The notes: generated by a model from the letters alone, not told the origin. Counted from the stretch's first letter, positions 8,193 through 13,650 are shown. The stretch: 14,922 bases of DNA from Dichotomicrobium sp046543175 (GCA_046543175.1 JBKGZY010000047.1:1-14922), one strand, 5' to 3'. Translations and numbers: made by a program.

Positions 8193-8214
8193 CCGGCGGA
8201 CAGATGTCCGCCGG
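8193..8214. repeat. Perfect 10-bp palindrome, 2-nt centre
   Basis: CCGGCGGACA and TGTCCGCCGG flank GA. Symmetry this long with such a short centre favours a cruciform, or a dimer-binding or repeat-element function over a normal RNA hairpin loop; function unknown. Confidence 0.75.
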
Positions 8215-8301
8215 AAAGCAAAGATCTTGGGACTGGATTGCTTCGTCGCTTCGCCCGGTCTTCGACTCCGCTTCGCTCGCCGCGACAGCCTGGCGTATGT
8301 C

Positions 8302-8348
8302 ATCCCGGGCGCTGCGCAGCACGCAGTGGTGCGCTGCTGACCCGGGAT
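8302..8348. repeat. Imperfect intergenic palindrome with ATCCCGGG ends
   Basis: ATCCCGGG (8302-8309) and CCCGGGAT (8341-8348) enclose a partly self-complementary GC-rich core. Units of this kind, ending in CCCGGGATGAC-like words, are commonly dispersed in intergenic DNA of alphaproteobacteria; identity to a named family is not claimed. Confidence 0.65.
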
Positions 8349-8368
8349 CGGGGACGCAACCAACCGGA

Positions 8369-8428
8369 AACGATCCCGTGTCTGCGCCGCAGGATTACAT
8401 CCCGCGGCGCGCACGGGATGACAACGGG
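8369..8428 (+). repeat. Intergenic direct repeat, copy B (60 bp)
   Basis: This is the second copy of the repeat at 1-60, in the same orientation, with 58 of 60 bases identical. It keeps the internal inverted pair ATCCCGTG (8373-8380) and CACGGGAT (8412-8419). The two copies bracket the gntR-to-dctM block about 8.4 kb apart. Confidence 0.88.
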
Positions 8429-8550
8429 GTGTCGGCGCGATGAACTGCATCGCGCACGGGATGACGGCGGAGCCTGGCAATGACGCATTCGTGTATCCGG
8501 ATTCGATCGTCCCGGCTCCATTTGATTTCATCTTGCTCCAGAGGCAATCC

Positions 8551-9327
8551 ATGAGCGAAACGGATCAGGTTCTCTACGACATCCGCGACAGCGTCGGCTG
8601 GATCACCTTCAACCGGCCGGAGGCGCGCAACGCCTTCACCTTCGCCATGTACGACCGGCTGCGCGACATCTGCGAGGGCGCGCAAGCCGGCGGCAAGGTG
8701 CGTGCGCTGGTCATGCGCGGGGCTGGCGGCAAGGCGTTCGGCGCGGGCACGGATATGAGCCAGTTCCGCGCGTTCTCGCGGCCCGAGGATGCATGGGACT
8801 ACGAACACCGCATGGAGCGCGTGTTCACCGCCATCGAGCGGTGCCCGGTGCCGACCATCGCGGCCATCGAGGGCGCCTGCACCGGCGGCGGCGCGGCCAT
8901 CGCGGCGGCCTGCGACCTGCGCGTCGCCAGCCCCACGCTGAAATTCGGCTTTCCGGTCGCACGCACGCTGGGCAATTGCCTGTCGGTGGCGAACCTCGCG
9001 CGGTTGAGCGAGCTGATCGGCTCGGGCCGCGTGCGCGAGATTCTGATGACCGCGCGGCTGGTCGAGGCGGACGAAGCGAAGGCGGTTGGGCTTGTCAGTG
9101 AAATCGCGGACGACGTCGAGGCGCGCGCCGGCGAGCTTGCGCGAACCGTCGCAAGCCATGCGCCCCTGACCCTGCGCGCGACGAAGGAGGGCCTGCGCCG
9201 TCTGCGCGAAGCCGCTGCGCGGGTCGATGACCGCGACCTCGTGGAGATGTGCTACATGAGCGCGGATTTCCGCGAGGGGCTGGAGGCGTTTCTCAGCAAG
9301 CGCAAGCCGAACTGGAAGGGCGAATAG
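8551..9327 (+). CDS. Crotonase-fold (enoyl-CoA hydratase/isomerase family) protein, non-canonical active site
   Basis: The 258-residue protein has the length and fold marks of the crotonase superfamily: WITFNRPEARNAF (17-29), the first oxyanion loop KAFGAGTD (61-68), and the second, EGACTGGGAAIA (107-118), followed by CDLRVAS. The two glutamates that hydrate enoyl-CoA in classical hydratases should fall at 116 and 136. They are Ala116 and Val136 here (GGGAA and FGFPV), while the spacing of 20 residues is preserved. It therefore probably performs another crotonase reaction on a CoA thioester (isomerisation, C-C cleavage, thioester or decarboxylation chemistry). The ATG at 8551 has AGAGG 6 nt upstream. 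The CoA-transferase gene begins 2 nt after its stop, so the pair probably acts on the same CoA ester. Confidence 0.9.
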   Translation: MSETDQVLYDIRDSVGWITFNRPEARNAFTFAMYDRLRDICEGAQAGGKVRALVMRGAGGKAFGAGTDMSQFRAFSRPEDAWDYEHRMERVFTAIERCPVPTIAAIEGACTGGGAAIAAACDLRVASPTLKFGFPVARTLGNCLSVANLARLSELIGSGRVREILMTARLVEADEAKAVGLVSEIADDVEARAGELARTVASHAPLTLRATKEGLRRLREAAARVDDRDLVEMCYMSADFREGLEAFLSKRKPNWKGE

Positions 9328-9329
9328 CC

Positions 9330-10547
9330 ATGTCCACCGGGAGCCACGGGCCGCTGACGGGAATGCGGGTGATCGAACTCGCGCATATCATGGCCGGCCC
9401 GGTCTGCGGGCTGATGCTCGCCGATATGGGCGCGGATGTCATCAAGGTCGAAAAGCCGCAAGGCGATGACAGCCGCCGCTTCCTGCCGCCGGACATCGAA
9501 GGCGAGTCGGCCGCCTTCATGATGATGAACCGCAACAAGCGCGGGATCGCGCTTGACCTCAAGCAGGACGCCGCGCGCGACGTGCTGCACAGCCTCATCG
9601 CCGGGGCCGACGTCGTCATCGAGAACTACCGCAAGGGCACGATGGAAAAGCTCGGGATGGGCTACGAGACGCTGCGCGCGGCCAATCCCGGCCTGATCCA
9701 TGTCGAGATTTCCGGCTTCGGGCGTACCGGGCCCTACGCGGAACGCGGCGGCTTCGACCTCATCGCGCAGGGCATGTCCGGGCTGATGTCGATCACCGGC
9801 GAGGCGCCGGGACGCCCGCCCGTGAAAGTCGGCGCGCCGGTGTCGGACATCACCGCCGGCATCCTCGGCGCTATGGCGGTCTCGGCGGCCTATGCGCACA
9901 GGCTCAAGACCGGCGAGGGCCAGAAGATCGACACGTCGCTGTTCGAGGCGGCGATCACGCAGACCTACTGGCAATCCGCGATCGCGCTGGCCACCGGCGT
10001 CTCCCCCGGCCCGATGGGCTCGGCCCATCCGCTCAACGCGCCGTACCAGGCGTTCGAGACCTCGGACGGCTGGATCAATATCGGCGCGGCCAACCAGGCG
10101 AACTGGGAGCGGCTGATTGCGGTGCTCGGCGCGCCGGAGCTGAACGACGATCCGCGTTTTTCAACGAATGCGGCGCGCATGGGGAATCTCGAGGCGCTTT
10201 CGCAAACGCTCAACGCGATGTTCCGCGCGCGCTCGACCGAGGAATGGCTGCGCCTGCTGGACGAGGCCGGGGTACCCGCGGGGCCGGTGCTGTCGATCAC
10301 GGAAATGCATGCCGACCCGCAGACGCGGGCGCGCGAAATGGTCGTGCCGACGCAGCACCCGGTTGCCGGCGAGGTCGAGACGCTGGGCTTGCCGGTGAAG
10401 TTCTCCGAAACGCCCGGCGGGGTGCGGACCCATGCGCCGATGCTGGGGATGCACACGCGCGAGGTGCTGGGCGAGCTCGGCTACGATGCCGACGGGATCG
10501 AGCGGATGCTGGCCAGCGGCGCGGCTATTTGCGAGACATCGCAATGA
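9330..10547 (+). CDS. CaiB/BaiF family (class III) CoA-transferase
   Basis: The 405-residue protein is full length for class III CoA-transferases such as formyl-CoA transferase and carnitine CoA-transferase CaiB. Visible marks are the N-terminal VIELAHIMAGPVCGLMLADM and GADVIKVEKP, then RNKRGIALDL (68-77), ENYRKG (98-103) and SGFGRTGPYAERGGFDL. Asp173 in GAPVSDITAG aligns with the catalytic aspartate that forms the acyl-enzyme anhydride. GEGQKIDTSLFEA also fits. It moves CoA between carboxylic acids in the cytosol. It starts 2 nt after the crotonase-like gene and is surely co-transcribed. Together they resemble a carnitine-type CoA-ester pair, but the missing crotonase glutamates argue against assigning that pathway. 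The substrate is unknown. The gene converges on the EF-hand gene with an 81-bp gap holding only a weak 6-bp hairpin (10607-10621). Confidence 0.94.
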   Translation: MSTGSHGPLTGMRVIELAHIMAGPVCGLMLADMGADVIKVEKPQGDDSRRFLPPDIEGESAAFMMMNRNKRGIALDLKQDAARDVLHSLIAGADVVIENYRKGTMEKLGMGYETLRAANPGLIHVEISGFGRTGPYAERGGFDLIAQGMSGLMSITGEAPGRPPVKVGAPVSDITAGILGAMAVSAAYAHRLKTGEGQKIDTSLFEAAITQTYWQSAIALATGVSPGPMGSAHPLNAPYQAFETSDGWINIGAANQANWERLIAVLGAPELNDDPRFSTNAARMGNLEALSQTLNAMFRARSTEEWLRLLDEAGVPAGPVLSITEMHADPQTRAREMVVPTQHPVAGEVETLGLPVKFSETPGGVRTHAPMLGMHTREVLGELGYDADGIERMLASGAAICETSQ

Positions 10548-10628
10548 TCCGCGGCCTGCGCTGACAGCGATCAGCCGTCGAACACATTCAACGAGATGGA
10601 GCACGCCGGCATGCCATGCCGCGTCCGA

Positions 10629-11000
10629 TCAGTCGTTGCGCACCGCCGCTTGCGCCTTTTCGAATTCCTGCATATCGAGCGAGCCGGTCCCATCCGCGTC
10701 GAACTTGGTAAACATGCCTTTGTGGCTCTCGAGATATTCAGAAAGCTGGACCCGGCCATCGCCGTCGAGGTCGAAGGCGTCGAAGCCGCGGGCTCTGCCC
10801 GTAAGCTCGGATTTCTCGACAACCCCGTTCATGTTCTGATCCATCTCCAGGAATTCCGAGGACCGCGCTTCATACGCATCGGCCCATGAGATTTTCCCGT
10901 CACCGTTCTTGTCGAGCCGGTCAAAACGCGACTGCACCTCCTGAGCGCCTGCGGCGGAGGCAAGAAAGATGGCCGGAAGGATGGCGACAATTTTCGTCAT
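10629..11000 (-). CDS. Secreted calmodulin-like protein with four EF-hands
   Basis: The 123-residue protein has a signal peptide (MTKIVAILPAIFLASAAGA, likely cleaved after residue 19) followed almost entirely by EF-hand loops at 30-41, 54-65, 77-88 and 101-112. Loops 1 and 3 have canonical D-x-[DN]-x-D-G ligands. Loop 2 has Asn at positions 3 and 5, and loop 4 has Thr at position 5, so affinities may differ. The protein should bind calcium in the periplasm or outside the cell, as buffer or sensor. I chose the ATG at 11000 because it begins the signal peptide and has AAGGAG 6 nt upstream; the longer frame to 11180 would cover the promoter. A perfect EcfG-type promoter lies about 40-60 bp upstream. 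The partner is unknown. Confidence 0.93.
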   Translation of the reverse strand: MTKIVAILPAIFLASAAGAQEVQSRFDRLDKNGDGKISWADAYEARSSEFLEMDQNMNGVVEKSELTGRARGFDAFDLDGDGRVQLSEYLESHKGMFTKFDADGTGSLDMQEFEKAQAAVRND

Positions 11001-11037
11001 CGCGAGCTCCTTGCTGTGCGTGGATCTGTCCTGACCG

Positions 11038-11062
11038 AACGACGACGCGCAACAAGCGTTCC
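11038..11062 (-). promoter_or_regulatory. EcfG-type (general stress) promoter of the EF-hand gene
   Basis: Read on the minus strand: GGAAC (11062-11058), exactly 16 nt, then CGTT (11041-11038). This matches the alphaproteobacterial EcfG consensus perfectly. Transcription would start near 11030, about 30 nt before the ATG at 11000. Confidence 0.78.
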
Positions 11063-11218
11063 CTTCGTGAGCAGAATGCGGAGGGAGACAGCGCAACCAT
11101 GCGGGACCGCCCGAGTGCAATCCACGACATGCCCGCGCCGGGCCGCGGCTGGCGGATTGTCGTTGCGGACGATCCGTCACGCGGATGGTGCGCCGCGAGG
11201 TGCCGTTCCCGGGGATGC

Positions 11219-11243
11219 GGAACTCCCAAGACGCCGCTGTGTT
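11219..11243 (+). promoter_or_regulatory. EcfG-type promoter of the DUF1328 gene
   Basis: GGAAC (11219-11223), 16 nt, TGTT (11240-11243). It has the same spacing as the EF-hand promoter, with T in place of the first C of the -10. It lies about 80 bp upstream of the ATG at 11322 and points toward it. Confidence 0.68.
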
Positions 11244-11321
11244 TGTATTGGTGCGAGGCCGCGTTCGCCCGGAGCACTTGCAGCAAAAGTATGCCCCAGG
11301 GCGATCCGAAAGGAGGCGTTC

Positions 11322-11501
11322 ATGCTTGGCTGGATTGTCGTACTGCTGGTGCTGGCGCTTGTGGCCGGGGTGCTCGGTTTCACGGGCATCGCTTCGGCGT
11401 TCGCGTCAATCGCGCAATTCCTGTTCTTTGTCTTTGCGATCCTGTTCGTCGCGGCGCTTATCTTCCATCTCGTGAGAGGCCAGCGCCCGCCGAGTCCCTG
11501 A
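11322..11501 (+). CDS. Small inner-membrane protein, DUF1328/YtjA family
   Basis: The 59-residue protein consists almost wholly of two transmembrane helices (about 4-25 and 30-51) and a basic tail HLVRGQRPPSP. MLGWIVVLLVLALVAGVLGF with GIASAFASIAQ is the DUF1328 signature; members are about 50-60 residues and their biochemical role is unknown. An ideal AGGAGG (11311-11316) lies 5 nt before the ATG. The gene is divergent from the EF-hand gene across a 321-bp region with one EcfG-like promoter facing each way, consistent with a shared stress regulon. Confidence 0.9.
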   Translation: MLGWIVVLLVLALVAGVLGFTGIASAFASIAQFLFFVFAILFVAALIFHLVRGQRPPSP

Positions 11502-11821
11502 CGGGGAGCGCGTTCGGTCCGTGCCACCCTTTTAGCGCCGTATCCGGTCGCTTCTTCATGCCTTGCGCATGGAAAGCGAGCACTCGGGCGCATCCGTGCG
11601 CTTCAGGCGCAATTCGACAAAAGGGGCCTTGCATCCACCCCCTCCGATTTTTTCAGGTGACAGGGCAGCCGTTCACTGTATTCTCTGCACAGTGGAGACT
11701 GCGGAGGTTGCCAAGGCACCTGGACAGTCTGGATCGTTTTCCCGATGGCGGAGATTCGACTTCCGGGTGAGTCGCAGACCTTGAACCGTCCTCGGGAATG
11801 GATAGGAGTTCCGAGGACCGC
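11502..11821. other. Non-coding gap upstream of the sigma factor gene
   Basis: This 320-bp stretch has no supported gene. It contains a C-rich then T-rich run (about 11636-11655), a 6-bp inverted pair CACTGT (11674-11679) and ACAGTG (11689-11694), and a TGAAC at 11782-11786. I see no convincing EcfG-like or housekeeping promoter, so how the sigma operon is started remains open. Confidence 0.55.
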
Positions 11822-12376
11822 ATGGACGCTAATCAGCGTGCTTCCAAACTCAACCTCGTCGAGCAGGAGATTCCGCGCCTGCGGCGATTTGCCCGCTTCT
11901 TGACGCGCGACGCGGAACATGCCGACGACGTTGTGCAGGAATGCCTGCTTCGCGCCGTCGACAAAATCGATAGCTGGCAGGCCGGCACCAATCTGCGCGC
12001 CTGGCTGTTCACGATCCTCAAGAACATTCTTCGCAACGAATCGCGCAGTCACGGCCGGTTCGTGGCGACCGATCCCCAGACGGAACACGGCGATCTCACC
12101 GTTCTCGTCCCCGCCGGGCAGGAAGCGCACATGGCGCTGCTCGAAGTTAACGAAGCCTTCCTGAAACTGTCCGACGAGCATCGAGAAGTATTGCTTCTCG
12201 TCGCGATCGATGGCCTTAAATACGAAGAAGCATCTGTCGTGCTCGGTTTGCCTGTCGGGACCATCCGGTCGCGCCTGTCGCGCGCCCGTCACGAGTTGAA
12301 CTGCAAAATCGATGGCCACCCGGCGCAGGCACAAGACACATCCCGAGCCGGCAGCGGTCGAGACCAAAGGGCATGA
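11822..12376 (+). CDS. ECF (group 4) RNA polymerase sigma factor
   Basis: The 184-residue protein has only regions 2 and 4, as in ECF sigmas. Region 2 (about 17-75) carries RFARFLTRDAEHADDVVQE and LRAWLFTILKNILRN for core and -10 binding. Region 4 (about 106-162) carries LSDEHREVLLLVAIDGLKYEEAS and LPVGTIRSRLSRARHEL, the -35-binding helix-turn-helix. I chose ATG 11822, which has GAGG 5 nt upstream; an in-frame ATG at 11798 has a poorer site. The stop overlaps the next start (ATGA), so sigma and anti-sigma are made together. It could be the reader of the GGAAC-N16-[C/T]GTT promoters nearby. However, true EcfG factors usually sit beside nepR/phyR, and this one is paired with a membrane anti-sigma instead. 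Confidence 0.94.
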   Translation: MDANQRASKLNLVEQEIPRLRRFARFLTRDAEHADDVVQECLLRAVDKIDSWQAGTNLRAWLFTILKNILRNESRSHGRFVATDPQTEHGDLTVLVPAGQEAHMALLEVNEAFLKLSDEHREVLLLVAIDGLKYEEASVVLGLPVGTIRSRLSRARHELNCKIDGHPAQAQDTSRAGSGRDQRA

Positions 12377-13167
12377 CTGAGATAAGCGAAGACAAGCTGC
12401 AGGACTACATCGACGGGCGCCTTGGCGACCAGGAAGAGGCCACGGTGGCGGCGCATCTGCTGGCCAGTCCCGAACAGGCGGATTACGTCCAGCGGCTGCG
12501 CGAGCAGAACAAGGTGCTCAAGGGTGTCGGCGCCAGTATCCTGCATGAACCTGTCCCTGAACGTCTCAAGGCAGTGCTGGATACGGCACGCGACCAACAC
12601 CATGATCGACATCTCATCCAGGTTCGACGGAGGGGTTTCTTCAGCGGGCTGGCCTATGCCGGCGCCCTGGCCGCCGGGCTGGCGATCGGCTGGTTCGGCC
12701 ACGCCAACTATGACACGGGGCCGAGCCCGGCGGAGTTGGCGTTTATCGCGGGAAGCGAGGCTTACAGTTTCTACAGCCGGGACAACGAATTTGCCGGCGA
12801 CTTCGGATCCGAAAAGGAAGTCGACCTCGGCAAGTGGATGCAAGAGGCCTTCGGCCAAAAGGTCGCGCGGCCCGATCTCGCCGATCTTGGCTACAACTAT
12901 GTTGGAAGCCGCCTGTTGCCCTGGTCTGGAGGACGCATGGCGATGCAGCTTTTCGAAAACGACGAGGGCGGTCGGGCTGCGGTCTTGATCTGGCCGTCGG
13001 ATAAGCCGCCACGCAACGTCTCCGAGGTCGCCAAGCTCGGCGATGTCCAAACCACCTATCGGTGGAAAGACGGTCTTGTCTACGCTGTCATGGGCGACAG
13101 CTCGAACAAAGATTTCGAGAAGATGGCGAACGCGGTGATCGACCGTTTCTCGCCGCCGGACATGTAG
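12373..13167 (+). CDS. Membrane-bound anti-sigma factor, cysteine-free
   Basis: The 264-residue protein starts with a cytoplasmic domain (about 1-85) beginning ISEDKLQDYIDGRL, typical of anti-sigma N-termini that grip ECF sigmas. One transmembrane helix follows (about 88-108, after RRR, positive-inside). A periplasmic domain of about 150 residues completes it. It has no cysteine at all, so it is not a ZAS (HxxxCxxC) zinc anti-sigma and cannot sense thiol oxidation directly. The periplasmic part ends with a compact fold (MQLFENDEGG, LIWPSDKPP, TYRWKDGLVYAVMG), resembling the sensor domain common in alphaproteobacterial anti-sigmas. The 4-nt overlap with the sigma gene makes the partnership nearly certain. 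The signal sensed is unknown; envelope stress is the default inference. Confidence 0.9.
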   Translation: MTEISEDKLQDYIDGRLGDQEEATVAAHLLASPEQADYVQRLREQNKVLKGVGASILHEPVPERLKAVLDTARDQHHDRHLIQVRRRGFFSGLAYAGALAAGLAIGWFGHANYDTGPSPAELAFIAGSEAYSFYSRDNEFAGDFGSEKEVDLGKWMQEAFGQKVARPDLADLGYNYVGSRLLPWSGGRMAMQLFENDEGGRAAVLIWPSDKPPRNVSEVAKLGDVQTTYRWKDGLVYAVMGDSSNKDFEKMANAVIDRFSPPDM

Positions 13168-13184
13168 CCTCCGGCAAACAATAC

Positions 13185-13209
13185 GGAACTCTCCTGCCAC
13201 TCACGTGTT
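13185..13209 (+). promoter_or_regulatory. EcfG-like promoter match between anti-sigma stop and terminator
   Basis: GGAAC (13185-13189), 16 nt, TGTT (13206-13209), identical in pattern to the DUF1328 and PRC promoters. It points right, but the predicted start (about 13216) lies directly before an intrinsic terminator, and no gene follows for 1 kb. It may be a chance match, or it may make a very short RNA. Confidence 0.35.
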
Positions 13210-13219
13210 GGGCCTTTCC

Positions 13220-13249
13220 GCATACGCGAGACAGGTCGCGTGCCTTTTT
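13220..13249 (+). terminator. Intrinsic terminator of the sigma/anti-sigma operon
   Basis: GCA-TA-CGCGA (13220-13229) pairs with TCGCGTGC (13236-13243): an 8-bp stem with a 2-nt bulge and a 6-nt loop. It is followed by C and TTTTT (13245-13249). It lies 53 nt after the anti-sigma stop, and it is the best rho-independent terminator I see in the window. Confidence 0.82.
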
Positions 13250-13317
13250 GTGGGCGCGGCACGGCAAGACAGAGGGCGTATCCGGATGGCTCAGTTCAAT
13301 TCAGGCATTTTCGAACC

Positions 13318-13396
13318 GCTAGTGGTCCGATTCAGACATTTGCCTCCCATTGCAGCACCCGACATAGCAAATGTCTGAATCACAAGGACCACTAGC
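13318..13396. repeat. Hairpin 1 of the element
   Basis: The outer arm GCTAGTGGTCC (13318-13328) pairs with GGACCACTAGC (13386-13396), 11 bp. The inner arm GATTCAGACATTTGC (13329-13343) pairs with GCAAATGTCTGAATC (13367-13381), 15 bp. A 4-nt bulge ACAA (13382-13385) is on the right arm only, and the loop is 23 nt. A degenerate copy of the inner arm, ATTCAGGCATTT (13299-13310), lies just outside the element. Confidence 0.92.
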
Positions 13397-13445
13397 AACT
13401 TATTGAATCTCGTGGAGCTTTTGAATTTGACATTTGAGCGAGAGC

Positions 13446-13523
13446 CGCGTGTCCCGATTCCGAAGTTCGCTTGAGTTTGCAAATCGCTCCCTGTGCGAAC
13501 TTCGGAATCAAAAGGGACACGCG
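13446..13523. repeat. Hairpin 3 of the element
   Basis: The outer arm CGCGTGTCCC (13446-13455) pairs with GGGACACGCG (13514-13523). The inner arm GATTCCGAAGTTCGC (13456-13470) pairs with GCGAACTTCGGAATC (13495-13509). The bulge AAAA (13510-13513) is on the right arm, and the loop is 24 nt. The inner arm is 11/15 identical to that of hairpin 1. Confidence 0.92.
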
Positions 13524-13536
13524 ATTCAAGGAGTTA

Positions 13537-13612
13537 CTCGTGTGATTCAGATCGGGAAATTCGCTCTGGGACATGCCGCGAACTGTGGCGAATTTCCCGA
13601 TCATCACACGAG
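13537..13612. repeat. Hairpin 4 of the element
   Basis: The outer arm CTCGTGTGAT (13537-13546) pairs with ATCACACGAG (13603-13612). The inner arm GATCGGGAAATTCGC (13550-13564) pairs with GCGAATTTCCCGATC (13588-13602). The 3-nt bulge TCA (13547-13549) is on the left arm, and the loop is 23 nt. The inner arm is 11/15 identical to that of hairpin 3. Confidence 0.92.
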
Positions 13613-13650
13613 CCGCAAGCGGGACTCAAATGTCAAATTCGCTCCACTAG

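Larger units (their letters stand above)
8001..8550. other. Gene-free 550-bp interval packed with hairpins and repeat fragments
   Basis: No convincing gene is present. Open frames here lack ribosome sites and consist of low-complexity arginine/proline/serine-rich translation. In order, I see AGAACAGTTCT (8020-8030), a palindrome; a 9-bp stem with 4-nt loop (8074-8095); GCGCC-TAA-GGCGC (8100-8112); a 10-bp stem with GTT loop (8131-8153); a 10-bp stem with GA loop (8193-8214); a larger imperfect palindrome (8302-8348); and copy B of the 60-bp repeat. A further CGCACGGGATGAC fragment lies at 8453-8465. Some hairpins may act as terminators for the TRAP operon, but none has a T-tract. A promoter for the crotonase gene should lie in the last 80 bp; I cannot place it. 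Confidence 0.8.
13412..13647. repeat. Hairpin 2 (long-range arms enclosing hairpins 3 and 4)
   Basis: The outer arm GTGGAGC (13412-13418) pairs with GCTCCAC (13641-13647). The inner arm GAATTTGACATTTGAG (13423-13438) pairs with CTCAAATGTCAAATTC (13625-13640), 16 bp perfect. The 4-nt bulge TTTT (13419-13422) is on the left arm. The 186-nt interior holds hairpins 3 and 4, so a folded single strand would be a branched cloverleaf-like structure. Confidence 0.9.
13319..13650. mobile_element. MITE-like multi-hairpin element with IS630-type CTAG/TA ends
   Basis: The 332-bp non-coding element begins and ends in CTAG. Just inside the TA, the left end (from 13322) and the right end read on the other strand (from 13647) match at 16 of 21 positions (GTGG..CGA.T..GACATTTG). 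This fits an IS630/Tc1-like terminal inverted repeat with TA duplication inside a CTAG target. No transposase is present, so it would be non-autonomous. It contains four hairpins of shared geometry. Hairpin 1 is a separate 79-bp unit with its own CTAG at 13392-13395. Hairpin 2 has far-apart arms enclosing hairpins 3 and 4. Open frames crossing it change composition at every arm and look spurious. IS630 kinship is inference from end structure only. Confidence 0.7.

Noticed and set aside
8004..8483. Open frames across the dctM-crotonase gap
   Set aside because: They cross perfect hairpins and repeat copies, lack start signals, and translate to Arg/Pro/Ser-rich sequence typical of GC-rich non-coding DNA.
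11674..11694. LexA-type SOS box upstream of the sigma gene
   Set aside because: CACTGT-N9-ACAGTG has the wrong spacing for the enterobacterial box and does not fit the alphaproteobacterial GTTC-N7-GTTC form.
11715..11738. Possible ECF promoter GGCAC-N15-CGTT upstream of the sigma gene
   Set aside because: It has one mismatch in the -35 and a 15-nt spacer; too weak to claim autoregulation.
13318..13650. Integron attC sites or a CRISPR array
   Set aside because: The bulged hairpins recall attC folding, but RYYYAAC/GTTRRRY ends are absent. The units are inverted pairs of differing sequence rather than identical direct repeats with unique spacers, so CRISPR is excluded too.
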